A DNA stretch of 64,000 nucleotides from NCBI GenBank assembly GCA_030522415.1, contig CM060118.1, positions 24,625,151 to 24,689,150 on the forward strand, in the 5' to 3' direction. The DNA comes from Channallabes apus. Lineage: Eukaryota > Chordata > Actinopteri > Siluriformes > Clariidae. Position 1 is the stretch's first letter. Every line of letters starts with the position of its first letter. Made by a program: the position numbers and the translations under genes. The notes under the pieces are model-generated. The model was not told the origin of the DNA, ran no database searches, and saw only the letters and a program-made list of their open reading frames with translations. This document shows, in pieces, positions 10,260 to 22,960 of this stretch.

Positions 10260-10995
10260 GCACCACAAACAAGACTAAACCGTTCTCTTGAGTGTTTTCT
10301 AAAACCCCTCCTCATCCCCTACTGCCCCGGTCTCACAATGCCCTCAATTTTGTCACTGGATTACCCCCATCAAACAATAACACCTGCATACTCACCACTT
10401 CTCCAAATCAGCTCATTTCATTCCATTACCCAAACTCCCAACGGCCAAAGAAACAGCTGAAATTACGTGACCACATGTTTCGGCTCCATGGATTACGTGT
10501 AGAAATAATCTTATCGGCGCCACACCCAGCCTTTCTTCAGGTTTTCACCCCCAGATTAACAGTCAGACCGAACGCATCAACCAAGAGCTTGATAGACTCC
10601 TCACCTTCTCCATCGGAATGTCCCCTTTCCAATGCTGCCTTGGTTACTAACCACCACTGTTCCCCACCCAGAAGGAGAAAACTGCTGTAGCGTCAGCCCA
10701 AGCTTTCGTCCGCCACTGTAAGAACACATGGTGACGGGCTTGTGCTCAGCTGAAACGCACAGTGAGTACATTCCAGCGTAAGGCTAACTGCCATCATTCT
10801 GTGCCCCCCAAGTACCAGATGGACCAAAGAGTCATACTGTCCACACGTGACCTGCCTCTCAAGACAACTTCCAGAAAACTCTCGCCAAGGTTCGTTGCCC
10901 CTTTCACCATCTCACGCATTATCAAGCCGTGTTCTGTCAGACTGGCCCTTCCTTTGTCCATGCGTCGAGTCAACACCACTTTCCATGTCTCCTAG
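10260..10995 (+). pseudogene. Ty3/gypsy integrase fragment, decayed
   Basis: Broken frames carry integrase pieces: NFVTGLPPSNNN (start of the catalytic core), then a segment near 10610-10670 that reads SPFQCCLG in a shifted frame, then YQMDQRVILSTRDLPLKT...SRKLSPRFVAPFTISRI near 10820-10920 (integrase C-terminal fold) and FHVS at the end. This is the same domain order as the gypsy element at 39.4-40.6 kb, but clearly a different, much older copy. No RT or LTR accompanies it. Confidence 0.7.
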
Positions 10996-12925
10996 ATTGG
11001 CACTGGCCCACATTTCATGACCACGATTTAGGATCAGGGACTGTATTTGAATTATCTGCTTTGAACCAGGCAAGCTCACGATCACGATTATTTCACACTG
11101 ACTAGACTGCCGCACTTCCCTCACTCCCGCACTCTCTGCTCAATGCTCGCGCCACACATCCTCTCATTCACAAAACTATCAGCGCATTGTTCATCACAGG
11201 ATAACCAGTGCTTAATAAGGCCCAGGTCAACCAGCATCACAGGATAAAAAGGCCCTTAATAAGGCCCAGGTCAACCAGCTAGGGATTCCATTGATGTTTT
11301 ACCTTTTACATTTTTTTTAAAAATATAATTCTTTTAACAGTAGAAATGTCTTTGAAAATTTTTAGCTATTTGGCTATGGTACAGTCCACCCTCAGATTGA
11401 CCAACAATCCAGCCTCTTCACTTCTAGGTATGTTTAAAAATGAATATATTCCAATGATAATCGTAACACATTTTTGTGAATACATATTGTCATAAAATGA
11501 GTGACAATTTGCATCTTGCTTTTTTGCCACATTCTATTACTCTTGCACATTCTATTACTCTACGGATATAAAGATTAAATTGGTTAGTCATAAAATGTTT
11601 TAAATCACAACTTTTGAGGGCTCTACCTGAGGTCTATTATTCATTCTCTCTCTATATGCTGCTTCTTGGATTAGTTTTTAGACTGCAATAAATTTTTATT
11701 CGTAATGATCAGTAGCCACTTCAGTAACTCCATCAGTAACTCCAAAAGATTTTATTCGGTGTATTCATAACTTTTTTTATGTAGTACTACACAGCCAAAT
11801 TTATCAGATTTTTTTGTCATTTTAAATCAACCATCTTTAAATGGGAGGGAACAGTGTGGGTGCACTATGCCAGCTCAGCTGTTCTTAGAGGGAGAAAAGT
11901 AAAGGAATCAGCATTTGTACCCTTTATATAATTAATTATAGTAATAACTCACTTTTTACAAAATCATCAAAAGTCTTGCTTGATTTCCATTAGCATGTTC
12001 CCTAGGAAATCATTATGGAACACCTGAAAATGGGGTACATTTTGCACTCCAATTGTGCACTCCAATTGAAAAAAAAAAACAATTCAGCTCTACAAAAAAT
12101 GTCTTGTGGTAGAAATATAAATATGCATATACAAAAACGCATAACCAATTCTCAAAAGATTCAGGCTATTGTTGGAACTTAAACAACTTGTCAATGCAAA
12201 CAGGTTGTGTGTTTTCATTCTAAATTGATAAGCCATTATACAGTATATACACATGAAACATGATGCATTGGAAAGTAATTGTACATGAATTAATTTAGCT
12301 TCACCAACCTCTTTGTCAACCTAATCATGTATGGAGATGACACAAACCGTGGGGTTGACCTAACATATTACATACTCATTATTTTCTAAACAACAGAATT
12401 GTCAAATAGAACCATAGAATTCCAAAGTTTTACCCTTTCATCACACAACAGCTGTTAATGTAGGAAGGAACAATCCAGCATGTCCAACAATTCCCAATGC
12501 GAAAAAAATTTATGTAATTTTTTTTTCTGACAGCTGAGAAAATGTAATATTTTTAACTACACCATCCAAGTTCTATACAGTAGATCCACCATGGAAACTT
12601 TTTTCAACAGATCCATCATTGCATGGGTTAACTTAGATTTTGTCTAAACAATTCAGAAATTACAATGAATTGTCTGCATGGCAGAGACGTTTTGAAAAAA
12701 CAGGGCTATTAAAAGAGCAAAAGAGATTATGGTCAAATAGATATGGTCAAAATAGACAAATAGATAAGTGATACTGTTTTACTAAGTAAAATCTTAATCT
12801 TTAATCTTTCCACCTCTATTCTGCCTTCAATGTACAAAGGACTATTTCATAATCCTGGAATAGAGTGCAAGTTATTTTAGTTTGAATGTGCTACAGTTTT
12901 CTACCAGATATTTCATTATTTAGTT
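10996..12925. other. No gene seen; AT-rich, one short direct repeat
   Basis: The phrase CTTAATAAGGCCCAGGTCAA occurs twice (about 11211 and 11255). The rest is AT-rich sequence without credible ORFs. Confidence 0.5.
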
Positions 12926-13222
12926 GGAGTTGCATGTTCTCCCTGTGCTTGGTGTGTTTCCTCCGGGTACTCCGGTTTTCTCCCACAGTCCAAAGATATG
13001 CAGGTTAGACTAATTGGCATTCTCAAATCGCCCATAGTGTGTGAGTGTGTGTGTATGTGTGTATGTGTGTGTGCCCTGCAATGGATTGGCACCCTGTCCA
13101 GGGTGTACCATGCCTCGTGCCCTAGGTCTCCTGTGATAGGCTCCAGGCCCCCCGAGACCCTGAATACAGGATAAAGCGGTATAGAAGATGAGTGAGTGAG
13201 TTGAGTGAGTGAGTGAGCTGTA
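12926..13222 (+). mobile_element. DANA/mermaid-like SINE (5' truncated)
   Basis: Contains GTTTCCTCCGGGTACTCCGG (one base off) near 12956, CCCACAGTCCAAAGATATGC, a GTGTGTGTATG tract, and ends in GAGTGAGTGAG repeats. These blocks match the shared body of the DANA/mermaid SINE group; the tRNA head is missing. A related LINE 3' end is an alternative. A more decayed relative may lie at 13420-13560. Confidence 0.6.
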
Positions 13223-14098
13223 ATCAGAGGGTTAATATTCATAGGGGCAAGTAGGAAGATTCCATGGTCATTTGGTTATGCTATAATTTAATGAAAATTA
13301 TTATAATGAAAAACATTTAACTAATTTACGTTACAAAAAGAAAACTATTAGATAGCTACTGGTTAATCCAATGCTTTTTGACAACACCCCTTTTATATTT
13401 TCATGGTCATTTGAGCAGTCATGCTTTGGACAGTGGGAAGAAACACACATACGTACAGTATATGCAGGAGGGACATTTGAAACATCACATAGGCAGTAAC
13501 CCAAATGCAGGATTCAACGATTTAACTTAGATCCATGAGGCAGCAAAGTTACCCAAAATATTTTATGACCATTGGGTCATGCCAGCATGTGCAAAGTGGT
13601 TATACAGAACGTGCAGAATTATAAAATATGTATTGGCTCTGTGATAACTTTTTTCTCTTCTTGAGGAACACACTGAGCTGAGCTCACACTAGTGCTGAGC
13701 CTGCGGAAAAATGTTCCAGAGATAGTGCATTGTGCTGCAGTAGTGTGCCACAGAGTGTGATACTTGACTTATTTACAGTGAGTCATACTGACAATGACAT
13801 ATGAGCACAGTAAGAGCTCAAATGGTGCAAATGAACTTCACAATATTTTGAATTGTGTCCCCAACACTTCATACACTGACTAATATGACAAGACCTAATA
13901 ATTAGTTTTGCCACTCAATCAAATAAGGAAACAGTTTTTCTTCTATGGATTCTCTAAAATAAAAAATAATAAAAAACAAACAAGCAAATAAATAGACACC
14001 AGTGAAAAAAATATACACTTTAGTGTATTACAAATATATTGAAATCCTCGATAGTACATTGCAAATATACTAACAAAAAGTTGTACCATCAGTTAATA
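13223..14098. other. No gene seen; AT-rich
   Basis: From about 13990 the sequence is rich in TATACTTTA-like words that resume after the Tc1 element at 15719. The Tc1 therefore probably landed in an older AT-rich repeat. Confidence 0.45.
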
Positions 14099-14100
14099 TA

Positions 14101-15718
14101 CAGTGGTGTGAAAAACTATTTGCCCCCTTCCTGATTTCTTATTCTTTTGCATGTTTGTCACTCTTAAATGTTTCTGCTCATCAAAAACCGTTAACTATAA
14201 GTCAAATAACATAATTGAACACAAAATGCAGTTTTTAAATGAAGGTTTACGTTATTAAGGGAGAAAAAAAACTCCAAATCTACATGGCCCTGTGTGAAAA
14301 AGTGATTGCCCCCCTTGTTAAAAAATTACTTAACTGTGGTTTATCACACCTGAGTTCAATTTCTGTAGTCACCCCCAGGCCTGATTACTGCCACACCTGT
14401 TTCAATCAAGAAATCACTTAAATAGGAGCTACCTGACACAGAGAAGTAGACCAAAAGCACCTCAAAAGCTAGACATCATGCCAAGATCCAAAGAAATTCA
14501 GGAACAAATGAGAACAAAAGTAATTGAGATCTATCAGTCTGGTAAAGGTTATAAAGCCATTTCTAAAGCTTTGGGACTCCAGCGAACCACAGTGAGAGCC
14601 ATTATCCACAAATGGCAAAAACATGGAACAGTGGTGAACCTTCCCACGAGTGGCCGGTCGACCAAAGTTACCCCAAGAACGCAGACACAACTCATCCGAG
14701 AGGCCACAAAAGACCCCAGGACAACATCTAAAGAACTGCAGGCCTCACTTGCCTCAATTAAGGTCAGTGTTCACGACTCCACCATAAGAAAGAGACTGGG
14801 CAAAAACGGCGCATGGCAGATTTCCAAGGCGCAAACCACTTTTAAGCAAAAAGAACATTAAGGCTCATCTCAATTTTGCTAAAAAACATCTTAATGATTT
14901 CCAAGACTTTTGGGAAAATACCTTGTGGACCGACGAGACAAAAGTTGAACTTTTTGGAAGGTGCGTGTCCCGTTACATCTGGCGTAAAAAGTAACACAGC
15001 ATTTCAGAAAAAGAACATCATACCAACAGTAAAATACGGTGGTGGTAGTGTGATGGTCTGGGGTTGTTTTTGCTGCTTCAGGACCTGGAAGGCTTGCTGT
15101 GATAGATGGAACAATGAATTCTACTTTCTACCAAAAAATCCTGAAGGAGAATGTCCGGCCATCTGTTCGTCAACTCAAGCTGAAGCGATCTTGGTTGCTG
15201 CAGCAGGACAATGACCCAAAACACACCAGCAAATCCACCTCTGAATGGCTGAAGAAAAACAAAATGAAGACTTTGGAGTGGCCTAGTCAAAGTCCTGACC
15301 TGAATCCTATTGAGATGTTGCGGCATGACCTTAAAAAGGCGGTTCATCCTAGAAAACCCTCAAATAAAGCTGAATTACAACAATTCTGCAAAGATGAGTG
15401 GGTCAAGATTCCTCCAGAGCGCTGTAAAAGACTTGTTGCACGTTATCGCAAACACTTGATTGCAGTTATTGCTGCTAAGGGTGGCCCAACCAGTTATTAG
15501 GTTCAGGGGGCAATGACTTTTTCACACGGGACCATGTAGGTTTGGATTTTCTTTCTCCCTAAATAATAAAACCCCTCATTTAAAAACTGCATTTTGTGTT
15601 TACTTGTGTTATCTTTGACTAATAGTTAAATGTGTTTGATGAACAGAAACATTTTGTGTGACAAACATGCAAAAGAATAAGAAATCAGGAGGGGGGCAAA
15701 TAGTTTTTCACACCACTG
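14101..15718 (+). mobile_element. Tc1-like transposon, copy 1 (broken)
   Basis: Begins CAGTGGTGTGAAAAACTA and ends with its inverse TAGTTTTTCACACCACTG, flanked by TA at 14099-14100 and 15719-15720. The terminal inverted repeats are long (about 200 bp). The same family and length as the element at 62127-63746 (1618 versus 1620 bp), in opposite orientation. Confidence 0.95.
14478..15500 (+). pseudogene. Tc1-like transposase, frameshifted
   Basis: The ATG at 14478 opens a frame identical in plan to the intact copy at 62345-63367: a paired helix-turn-helix N-terminus ([19 protein letters not shown]), a GRPR-like hinge changed to SGRSTK, then the DDE core. By comparison with the intact copy, two bases are missing near 14812, one A is added near 14990, and one T is added near 15070. 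The sum is zero, so the original frame resumes and runs to the normal stop with [10 protein letters not shown]. The middle third is out of frame and the enzyme is dead. Confidence 0.93.
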
Positions 15719-16508
15719 TATAAAAAGTATACTAACATCATGCTTTTACCAAATTTTGGAATTAAACTTTAAATATACTTCTAAATAATTGTATTATAGT
15801 ACACTTTCCAAAAATATATTATTGGAAAATATACTTTAAGTGAAAGGTTGGTCTAATTTCCAAAGTATATTTATTTAAACTTGTTTTTCAATGTATTTTT
15901 GGTATATTTAAAAAAAAATATGCTTGAAATAATCATTGTACAAATGTACAGAAAGCATACATTAGAATACAATTTTTTTATATAAGGTAAAGTCTCATTA
16001 TATTATTAGTTAAATTTAAATGTACTTATTCATATGTTAAGTGAACATAAATTTAACGTTTTTTGTTAGGCAATTCGTGATTAAGTACATACTTTAAGTT
16101 ATCGAATGTATTGTCTAATGTGTTGTTGCTAAATCTTATGTACTTTGCTTGTGGTATAATGGCTCCATAGCTCTCTGCCTGTTTTCAGTCTCTGTGTAGC
16201 AGCTACAGTAGAATCAACACACCAGGTTTAAACTTATACTGTACCTGTATATTCTAATACTGATGTCTGTCTGTGTTCAGACAACAGTTTAAATTTTAGT
16301 TTGTGTTTGTTAACATGTTTTGTTGAACACAAACTATAGCAGTGCTTTTTTGTAACCTTTTGCAAATTAACTCTGTTGAACTTATGAATAAAATCTCCCT
16401 CATAATTATTGATGTACAGTAATGCTTTTCAAAAACATGTTATAGTGTATAAAATGCATTTAGCATTTGTAAAATATCTAAACAGATTTAGTATACTGGT
16501 AATACATA
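15719..16508. repeat. AT-rich repeat with AAGTATACTT-type words
   Basis: Recurrent AGTATACT, AAATATACTT and TACTTTAAGT words continue before and after the inserted Tc1, hAT and LINE copies (13990-14100, 15719-16130, 21060-21480). Possibly one old AT-rich DNA element; no termini could be fixed. No ORF of interest. Confidence 0.35.
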
Positions 16509-16516
16509 GTATAGAA

Positions 16517-17035
16517 CAGTGGTTCTCAACTGGTTTGACCATGGGACCCACATTTTTACATGGTCATCAAGCTGCGACACAAATTTATTAGGAACTATAA
16601 TATAATTTTAGGAATTATAATTAATTTGTATTTATTTGTTAACATACACAAGTAGTGACAGATAAATCATAAGAAAATCACCAAGACTTACAAATAAACA
16701 ATATTTTATTGCTGTCATTTAACAAAATGTATCAAATTATAGAAATATCACCTCACTACACACTGAGGTTTTAAGCCTTTTTTGCCATCAATATATGTAA
16801 ATCCATACTTTACATATTCGTGGTTGTACTTGCGCTTCGACATATTTGTTGCTATAATTAAATTACATTTCACGTGTCAAATGGTACGGTTGTCCCGCAC
16901 ACATTTCAAAATAAAAGTCCGGTATAAGGTATAAAATTAAACTTTTGTTGTTGTTTTGACCACACACTTCGCGACCCACGGAAAATGTTCCAGCGACCAA
17001 CTTTTGGGTCGCGACCCACCAGTTGAGAAACACTG
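16517..17035 (+). mobile_element. hAT-type MITE
   Basis: Termini CAGTGGTTCTCAACTGG and inverse CCAGTTGAGAAACACTG, with an exact 8-bp duplication GTATAGAA at 16509-16516 and 17036-17043. Known: 8-bp duplications and CAGNG termini are hAT hallmarks. 519 bp and non-coding, so mobilised by another element's transposase. Confidence 0.93.
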
Positions 17036-17349
17036 GTATAGAAGGTTGTATTCACTGTATGATACAATAAAGTATTGTAGTGTTTTTACCGCTATGAGGA
17101 ATCTTGGAGGACGAGTGAGCTTTGCTGGCTGCCCAATGCAATGGCTGGGAGTCCTTTATTCAGTCTCACCGCACTCTAGCATGAACTGAGGAACGGTCAG
17201 CATAAATACCACACATACACACATACAAGAGTACAAGATGGCGCCGGTGAGTTCGGCTGCCGTCACGATTGCTCCGACCACCTTTTCCTTGTTTTTGTTT
17301 TTTAAGTTAGTTTTCTTTGTTTTAAAATCGGCAAAATCATCACCATTGA

Positions 17350-17569
17350 CTTAGCCGGAACATGCACTAACATCTTTATCCTGCTCAGATACACACTTTA
17401 TTATTATGTTTACATTTGCACCTTTTTTTTTTAATTTCTATTTCTATTTATAGATTATTTCTTTTGTTTCTTGTTATTTGCACAAAGTAGGAGCGGTTCA
17501 GGATACATTTCACTGCGTGTTGTACTTGTATAACTATGCATGTGACAAATAAAGAATCTTGAATCTTGA
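17350..17569 (+). mobile_element. 3' end of another LINE inserted in LINE A
   Basis: Absent from copy B at the matching place, where ACCATTGAGTACATT is continuous. It ends TGACAAATAAAGAATCTTGAATCTTGA, a polyadenylation-like signal plus a TTGAATC-type tail. TTGA at both edges may be a 4-bp duplication. Confidence 0.75.
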
Positions 17570-17639
17570 GTACATTAGGTATCATAGAGACACTCTTGTT
17601 TCTATTGGTATACAATGTACTCACAATTCGACGTTTTTA

Positions 17640-20494
17640 ACTCCGGATCTGAGCTGGCCGAGTGAGATCCTGAGGGAGAACAATGGACGCCACGCGAAGC
17701 GACGGACCCGAGGGAGACGAGCTGGGGTGAGGAACCGGCTGAGAACCCGTGCACACCACACACCTCTGCCTAGTATCCTGCTCGCCAACGTCCAGTCACT
17801 GGAGAACAAACTCGATGACCTCAGGGCCAGGATAAAGTTCCAGAGAGACATTCGAGACTGCAACCTTCTCTGCTTCACCGAGACATGGCTGAACCCAGCG
17901 GTGCAAGACCACGCCATACAGCCGGCCGAGTTCTTCTCGGTTCACCGCATGGACAGGACGCGGGACTCGGGGAAGTCAAGGGGAGGCGGTGTGTGCTTAA
18001 TGGTGAACAACAGCTAGTGCAACAGCGCGAGCGTTGTTCCTCTTACATGCTCCTGCACACCAAACCTGGAACTACTGTCCATCATGTGTCGTCCATTTTA
18101 TCTACCCCGGGAGTTCACATCGGTCATAATCAGCGCCGTTTTCATACCTCCACAAGCAGACACTGAAACTGCCTTATGCGAGCTGCATGAGGCGCTCACA
18201 CAGCACCAGACACAACACCGGGACGCTGCGCTCATTGTGGCGGGGGATTTTAATAGTGCCAACCTCAAACGCGCAGCGCCGAACTTTTATCAGCACATCA
18301 CCTGCCCCACCAGGGGCGAAAGGACACTGGACCACTGTTATACCACGGTCAAAGACGGTTACAAGGCACAATCTCGTCCAGCGTTTGGTAAATCCGACCA
18401 CGCCGCCATCTTCCTCATGCCAAAATATAAACAAAGGCTGAAACAGGAAGTGCCGGCTCAGAGGGAGGTCGGACCAATCGGTGGCCGCGTTACAGGACGC
18501 ACTCGATGACGCAGACTGGGACATGTTCAGAAACAGCTCCGATGATGACGTCAGCGTGTTTACGGAAGCGGTTGTGGGATTTATTGAGAAGCTGGTAGAC
18601 GATACGGTAGAGAAAAAGACTATCAGAACGTTTCCCAACCAGAAGCCGTGGGTGGATAAAACCATCCGCGACGCTCTGAGATCTCGCACCGCTGCCTACA
18701 ACACGGGACTTGCGTCGGGGGACATGGAACCGTACAAGGCTGCGTCATATAACGTCCGGAAGGCGGTGAAAGAGGCGAAGCAGCGCTACGGGAGAAAACT
18801 AGAGTCACAGCTTCAACAGAGTGACTCTAGGAGCCTGTGGCAGGGACTAAGAACAATAACGGATTATAAAGCACCAACATCCGGTATGACGAACGCGGAC
18901 GCGACTCTGGCAGACGAGCTCAACACATTCTATGCTCGCTTCGATGCTGCAGCTAAAGACGCTAGCGATGCTAATGCTAACGGTGCTAATGCTAACGAGG
19001 CTAATGCTAGCGGCGCTAATGCTAACGGCGCTAACGGCTGCAGACAGGAAGACACTGCCAGCACCGGGAACGCGCTCATCATCTCCGAGCACGACGTGAG
19101 GAGAGCCTTCAAGAGAGTGAACACCAGGAAAGCAGCAGGACCAGACGGCATCTCATGCCGTATCCTCAGAGCCTGCGCAGACCAGCTAGCACCTGTGTTC
19201 ACTGAGATATTCAACATCTCTTTATCTCAGTCGGTGATCCCCACATGCTTCAAAGAGTCCATCATTGTTCCTGTTCCAAAGAAACCACATCCTGCTTCCC
19301 TCAATGACTATCGCCCTGTAGCCCTCACCTCAGTAGTGATGAAGTGCTTTGAACGCCTGGTCAGAGACTTCATCATCTCTTCACTACCGGACACACTCGA
19401 CCCACTACAGTTCCTTATCGTCCGAACCGTTCCACAGACGATGCAATCTCAAATCTCCTCCACACATCTCTCACCCACTTGGACACTAAGAGGGGAAATT
19501 ACTGTATGTGAAAATGCTCTTCATCGACTACAGCTCTGCATTTAATACCATAATTCCCTCCACACTCACCACCAAGCTGGAGCACCTGGGACTCAGCTCA
19601 CCCATGTGTCAGTGGATCTCCAACTTCCTAACTGGCAGACCACAGGCAGTAAAGATGGGCGGTCATGTCTCAGCCTCCCTCACACTCAGCACTGGAGCGC
19701 CCCAGGGTTGTGTTCTGAGCCCCCTGCTGTACTCTTTATACACCTACGACTGCGTGGCCACTACCAACTCCACCGCCATCATCAAGTTTGCTGACGACAC
19801 TGTCGTGGTGGGCCTGATCACGAACAACGATGAGTCGGCCTACCTGGAGGAGATTGGGAATCTGGAGAACTGGTGCCAGAGGAACAATCTCCTCCTGAAC
19901 GTCAGTAAGACAAAGGAGCTGATAGTGGACTTTTGTACAAAGCAGGAGAGGAACTACCAGACCCCCGTCATCAACAAGAGCCCAGTGGAGAGAGTGGACA
20001 GCTTCAGATACCTCGGTGTTCACATCACGCAGGACCTGTCATGGTCCTGTCACATCAACACCGTGGTGAAAAAGGCCCGGCAGCATCTGTACCACCTCAG
20101 ACGTTTGAGAGACTTCAGACTGCCCTCCAAGGTGCTCAGGAATTTCTACTCCTGCACCATAGAGAGCATCCTGACGGGAAACATCTCGACCTGGTTTGGA
20201 AACAGCACCATGCAGGACAGACGAGCTCTACAGAGGGTGGTGCGTTCAGCTGAGCGCATCATCCGCACCAAGCTCCCTGACCTGCACTCAATCTACACCA
20301 AGCGGTGCTGGACCAAGGCCAGGAAGATCGTGAAGGACCTCAGCCATCCCAACAATGGACTGTTCTCTCTGTTGCGGTCAGGAAAGCGCTTCCGCTCCCT
20401 GAAGGCCAACACAGAGAGACTGAGGAGGAGCTTCTTCCCGCAGGCAATAAGGTCTCTCAACCATACCACATTCACACCACAAACACAGAACTAA
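17640..20494 (+). pseudogene. LINE A endonuclease-reverse transcriptase, broken
   Basis: Domains in order: LLANVQSLENK and LLCFTETWL (endonuclease), VAGDFNS, ERTLDHCYTT, GKSDHAAIF (Asp-His end), then an Ala/Asn/Gly linker (18955-19040), then RT blocks [47 protein letters not shown] and RYLGVHIT. Lesions compared with copy B: a Trp codon changed to TAG at 18015-18017, about 11 bp lost near 18470 (frameshift), and a second frameshift near 19410. Role: target nicking and reverse transcription. Confidence 0.88.
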
Positions 20495-20936
20495 TACAAC
20501 CTGTTAACGTCAACGGACACTATGGACACTTTCATGCACATCTACCCTGACATTGGAACTCATATTTATGTTTACATTCTGGACCCCTGCACAAAGTCAC
20601 TTTAATAAGGCACCTTAACACATGTTTCCATGCAAATTACTTGCACACCATACATCCTCCACCAAATTTCAATTTTAAAAGAAAATCTCTATTGTACAGT
20701 ATATCTCTATTTTTTTTTTCTATTTTATGTACAGTATACTTTATTTTTTATTTCCATTTTTATTCTAGTTAAGTTAAAATTTTCCTATTTCTTTATTCAT
20801 ATTTATTCCTTACTGTAAGATTTAATTCTCTTTTTAAGGTCACTGGCGGTCGTGTAAGCATTTCACTGCATATCGTACTGTGTATGACTGTGTATGTGAC
20901 GAATAAAATTTGAATTTGAATTTGAATACATTAACA

Positions 20937-21762
20937 TCCCCTCCCCTGGCCGCAGCCACTTAACCCAAAAACACTTCCCCCACATGGTGAACACAAAAAA
21001 GGACCTCCCGCAAAGCACGACGGTCGCCAGCCACCGTCCCGCCCACGCCACAGTATATTTGTATTAACCACAAAGTGTACTCTTTTTTTTAAGCATTTGT
21101 AATTGGCCAGAAGTATAACAGCACGCTACTGCTGCAATAAAAATGTATTCACAGTATATTAACCATGTATTTGTAACCTAAAAATAGCTGTAATGTACTT
21201 ATAATACATTAAATATATACTTAAATTGTATTAATTTCTATCAGGTATGAGCGTTAGTACACACACAGCCATATACTTTAAGTGTTCCACTTTAGCACAC
21301 AAAAGTATATTTAATACACTTAAAATTGTGCTTTTGTACAATTTAATTACAACTTAAATGCACGTAGTACAAAATTAGTTGTTCCAAAATAGCAAACTTC
21401 AAGTATACTAGTCATTAGTCTGGAGCAAGTACACTTAAGTATGCTTTGGCATGCTAGGATTTAATATACTTAGCATACTCACGGCATGCTGGAGGGTTGA
21501 CTTAGTCTGTAGTACAGCTTCTTTCGTTAATATTAGTCCAGGGCCTCTTGTGAATATTGATGGCACCATAAATGCTGCCACTTACCAGGATAGTGCAGCC
21601 TAAAAGATGCTTTCCCTGCGATCCATTTATCTATCTTAAATGACTCAATTTATCTGTCTTAAAATGAGTTTCTAGCCCCATGTTATTAATTGTACTAAAT
21701 GCCTTAAATCTGATCTTCATAAAACAACTATTGTAGATAAACCTCTATATATCAGTTAAACC
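20937..21762. other. No gene seen; AT-rich repeat continues
   Basis: Non-coding. Words such as AAGTATACT and TAATATACTTAGCATACTC link it to 15.7-16.1 kb, as though LINE A had landed in the same old repeat. Confidence 0.4.
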
Positions 21763-21904
21763 TTGGATCACAAGCATAATTAGTTCAGAAATCGAGCTTG
21801 TAATCCAAAGCACTTGTATATTTAAGAAAATTTCCCCATAATTGTCCCAAGAAATAATGGAAACTCTGATGACTCGTTCCACAATCCAAAAATATTCATA
21901 TAAA

Positions 21905-22247
21905 CTTCGTCATTCAGCTATTCCCTTGCAGGGGTCACCACAGTGAATCATCTGCCTCCATCTAACCCTGTTCTCTGCATCCTCTTCTCTCATCCCAACT
22001 ACTGTAACTTCATGTCCTCTCACACTGCATTCATAAATCTCCTCTTTCATCTTCCTTTAGACCTCCTGCCTGGCAGTTCCAACCTCAGCATCCTTCTACC
22101 AATATCCTCACTATATCTCCTCTGAACATGTCCAAACCACCTCAATCTCTGACTTTATCCCCAAAACATCCAACATGGGTTGTCCCTCTGATGAAATCAT
22201 TCTTGATCGTATCCACCCTTGTCACTCCCAAAGAGAACCTCAATATC
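21905..22247 (-). mobile_element. RTE-type LINE 3' end, 5' truncated
   Basis: Matches the 3' third of the RTE copy at 36104-38048 (for example TCATCTGCCTCCATCTAACC in both). Flanked by an exact 19-bp duplication CCAAAAATATTCATATAAA at 21886-21904 and 22248-22266, the length expected of LINE target-primed insertion. Confidence 0.93.
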
Positions 22248-22960
22248 CCAAAAATATTCATATAAAAATAATAAATACAAAATATAAAGTAAAAATAAAA
22301 CAAATTAACCTTTATCATTGAAAAGGATTGTGGCTGGTGTAAGACAAGAGCGGAGAGGAGAATGACGGAGGATACGGTGTAGGACAACTTTCACACACGC
22401 ACATACACACTAACGGAATCACAGCTCCTTGACAGTGAGTCTCTGTCGGCTCACTGGAATCTTTAACAAGGAACTTCTATAATGACACTTGCTTTTGCTT
22501 CTCTTTCAGGATTTTGCAGAAATGACATTGCATTGTGACATAGATTGTCGTTAAACAGATTGACCTCCCGCGATGTAACAATCTTTTTAACAGTGTTTTT
22601 CATGAAGGTCATTGTTGCAGTACAGTTACTAAAGAACAGTCACTTCACTTGGGCACAAAATGAAAAATGCTTTATGCATGCGCACACACATGGTCGCAAT
22701 GTTATAGTAAACAGTACATGCGTGCACGGAGACTATATGAGTGATGCACATGCACTGAGACCCACAATCCCAAGTACGAGAGAGAGAGGAAAGGAGGAAG
22801 AGACTGAGAGAGGGAGGGAGAGACTTTTTGACTTTTACAATCCTTTATTGCAAAAATCCTATATAAAAATAGAGGTTGATTTAAGATGAGAAAATAAATG
22901 AATAAATAGATAAGACATTTTTAAGACATTGTAATTATTCTTTAGAACATACATAGTTAT

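Larger units (their letters stand above)
17235..20927 (+). mobile_element. APE-type LINE, copy A (near full length, broken)
   Basis: Starts AAGATGGCGCCGGTGAG, exactly like copy B at 31251, and ends in TTTGAAT repeats at 20927. Carries endonuclease, RT and C-terminal parts. The 5' UTR is interrupted by 220 bp of another LINE's 3' end (17350-17569). A family of at least four copies is in the window (A, B at 31251, C at 44829, and a 3' scrap at 23684). Jockey-group (Rex1/Nimb/CR1-like) by motif, exact clade unresolved. Confidence 0.88.
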
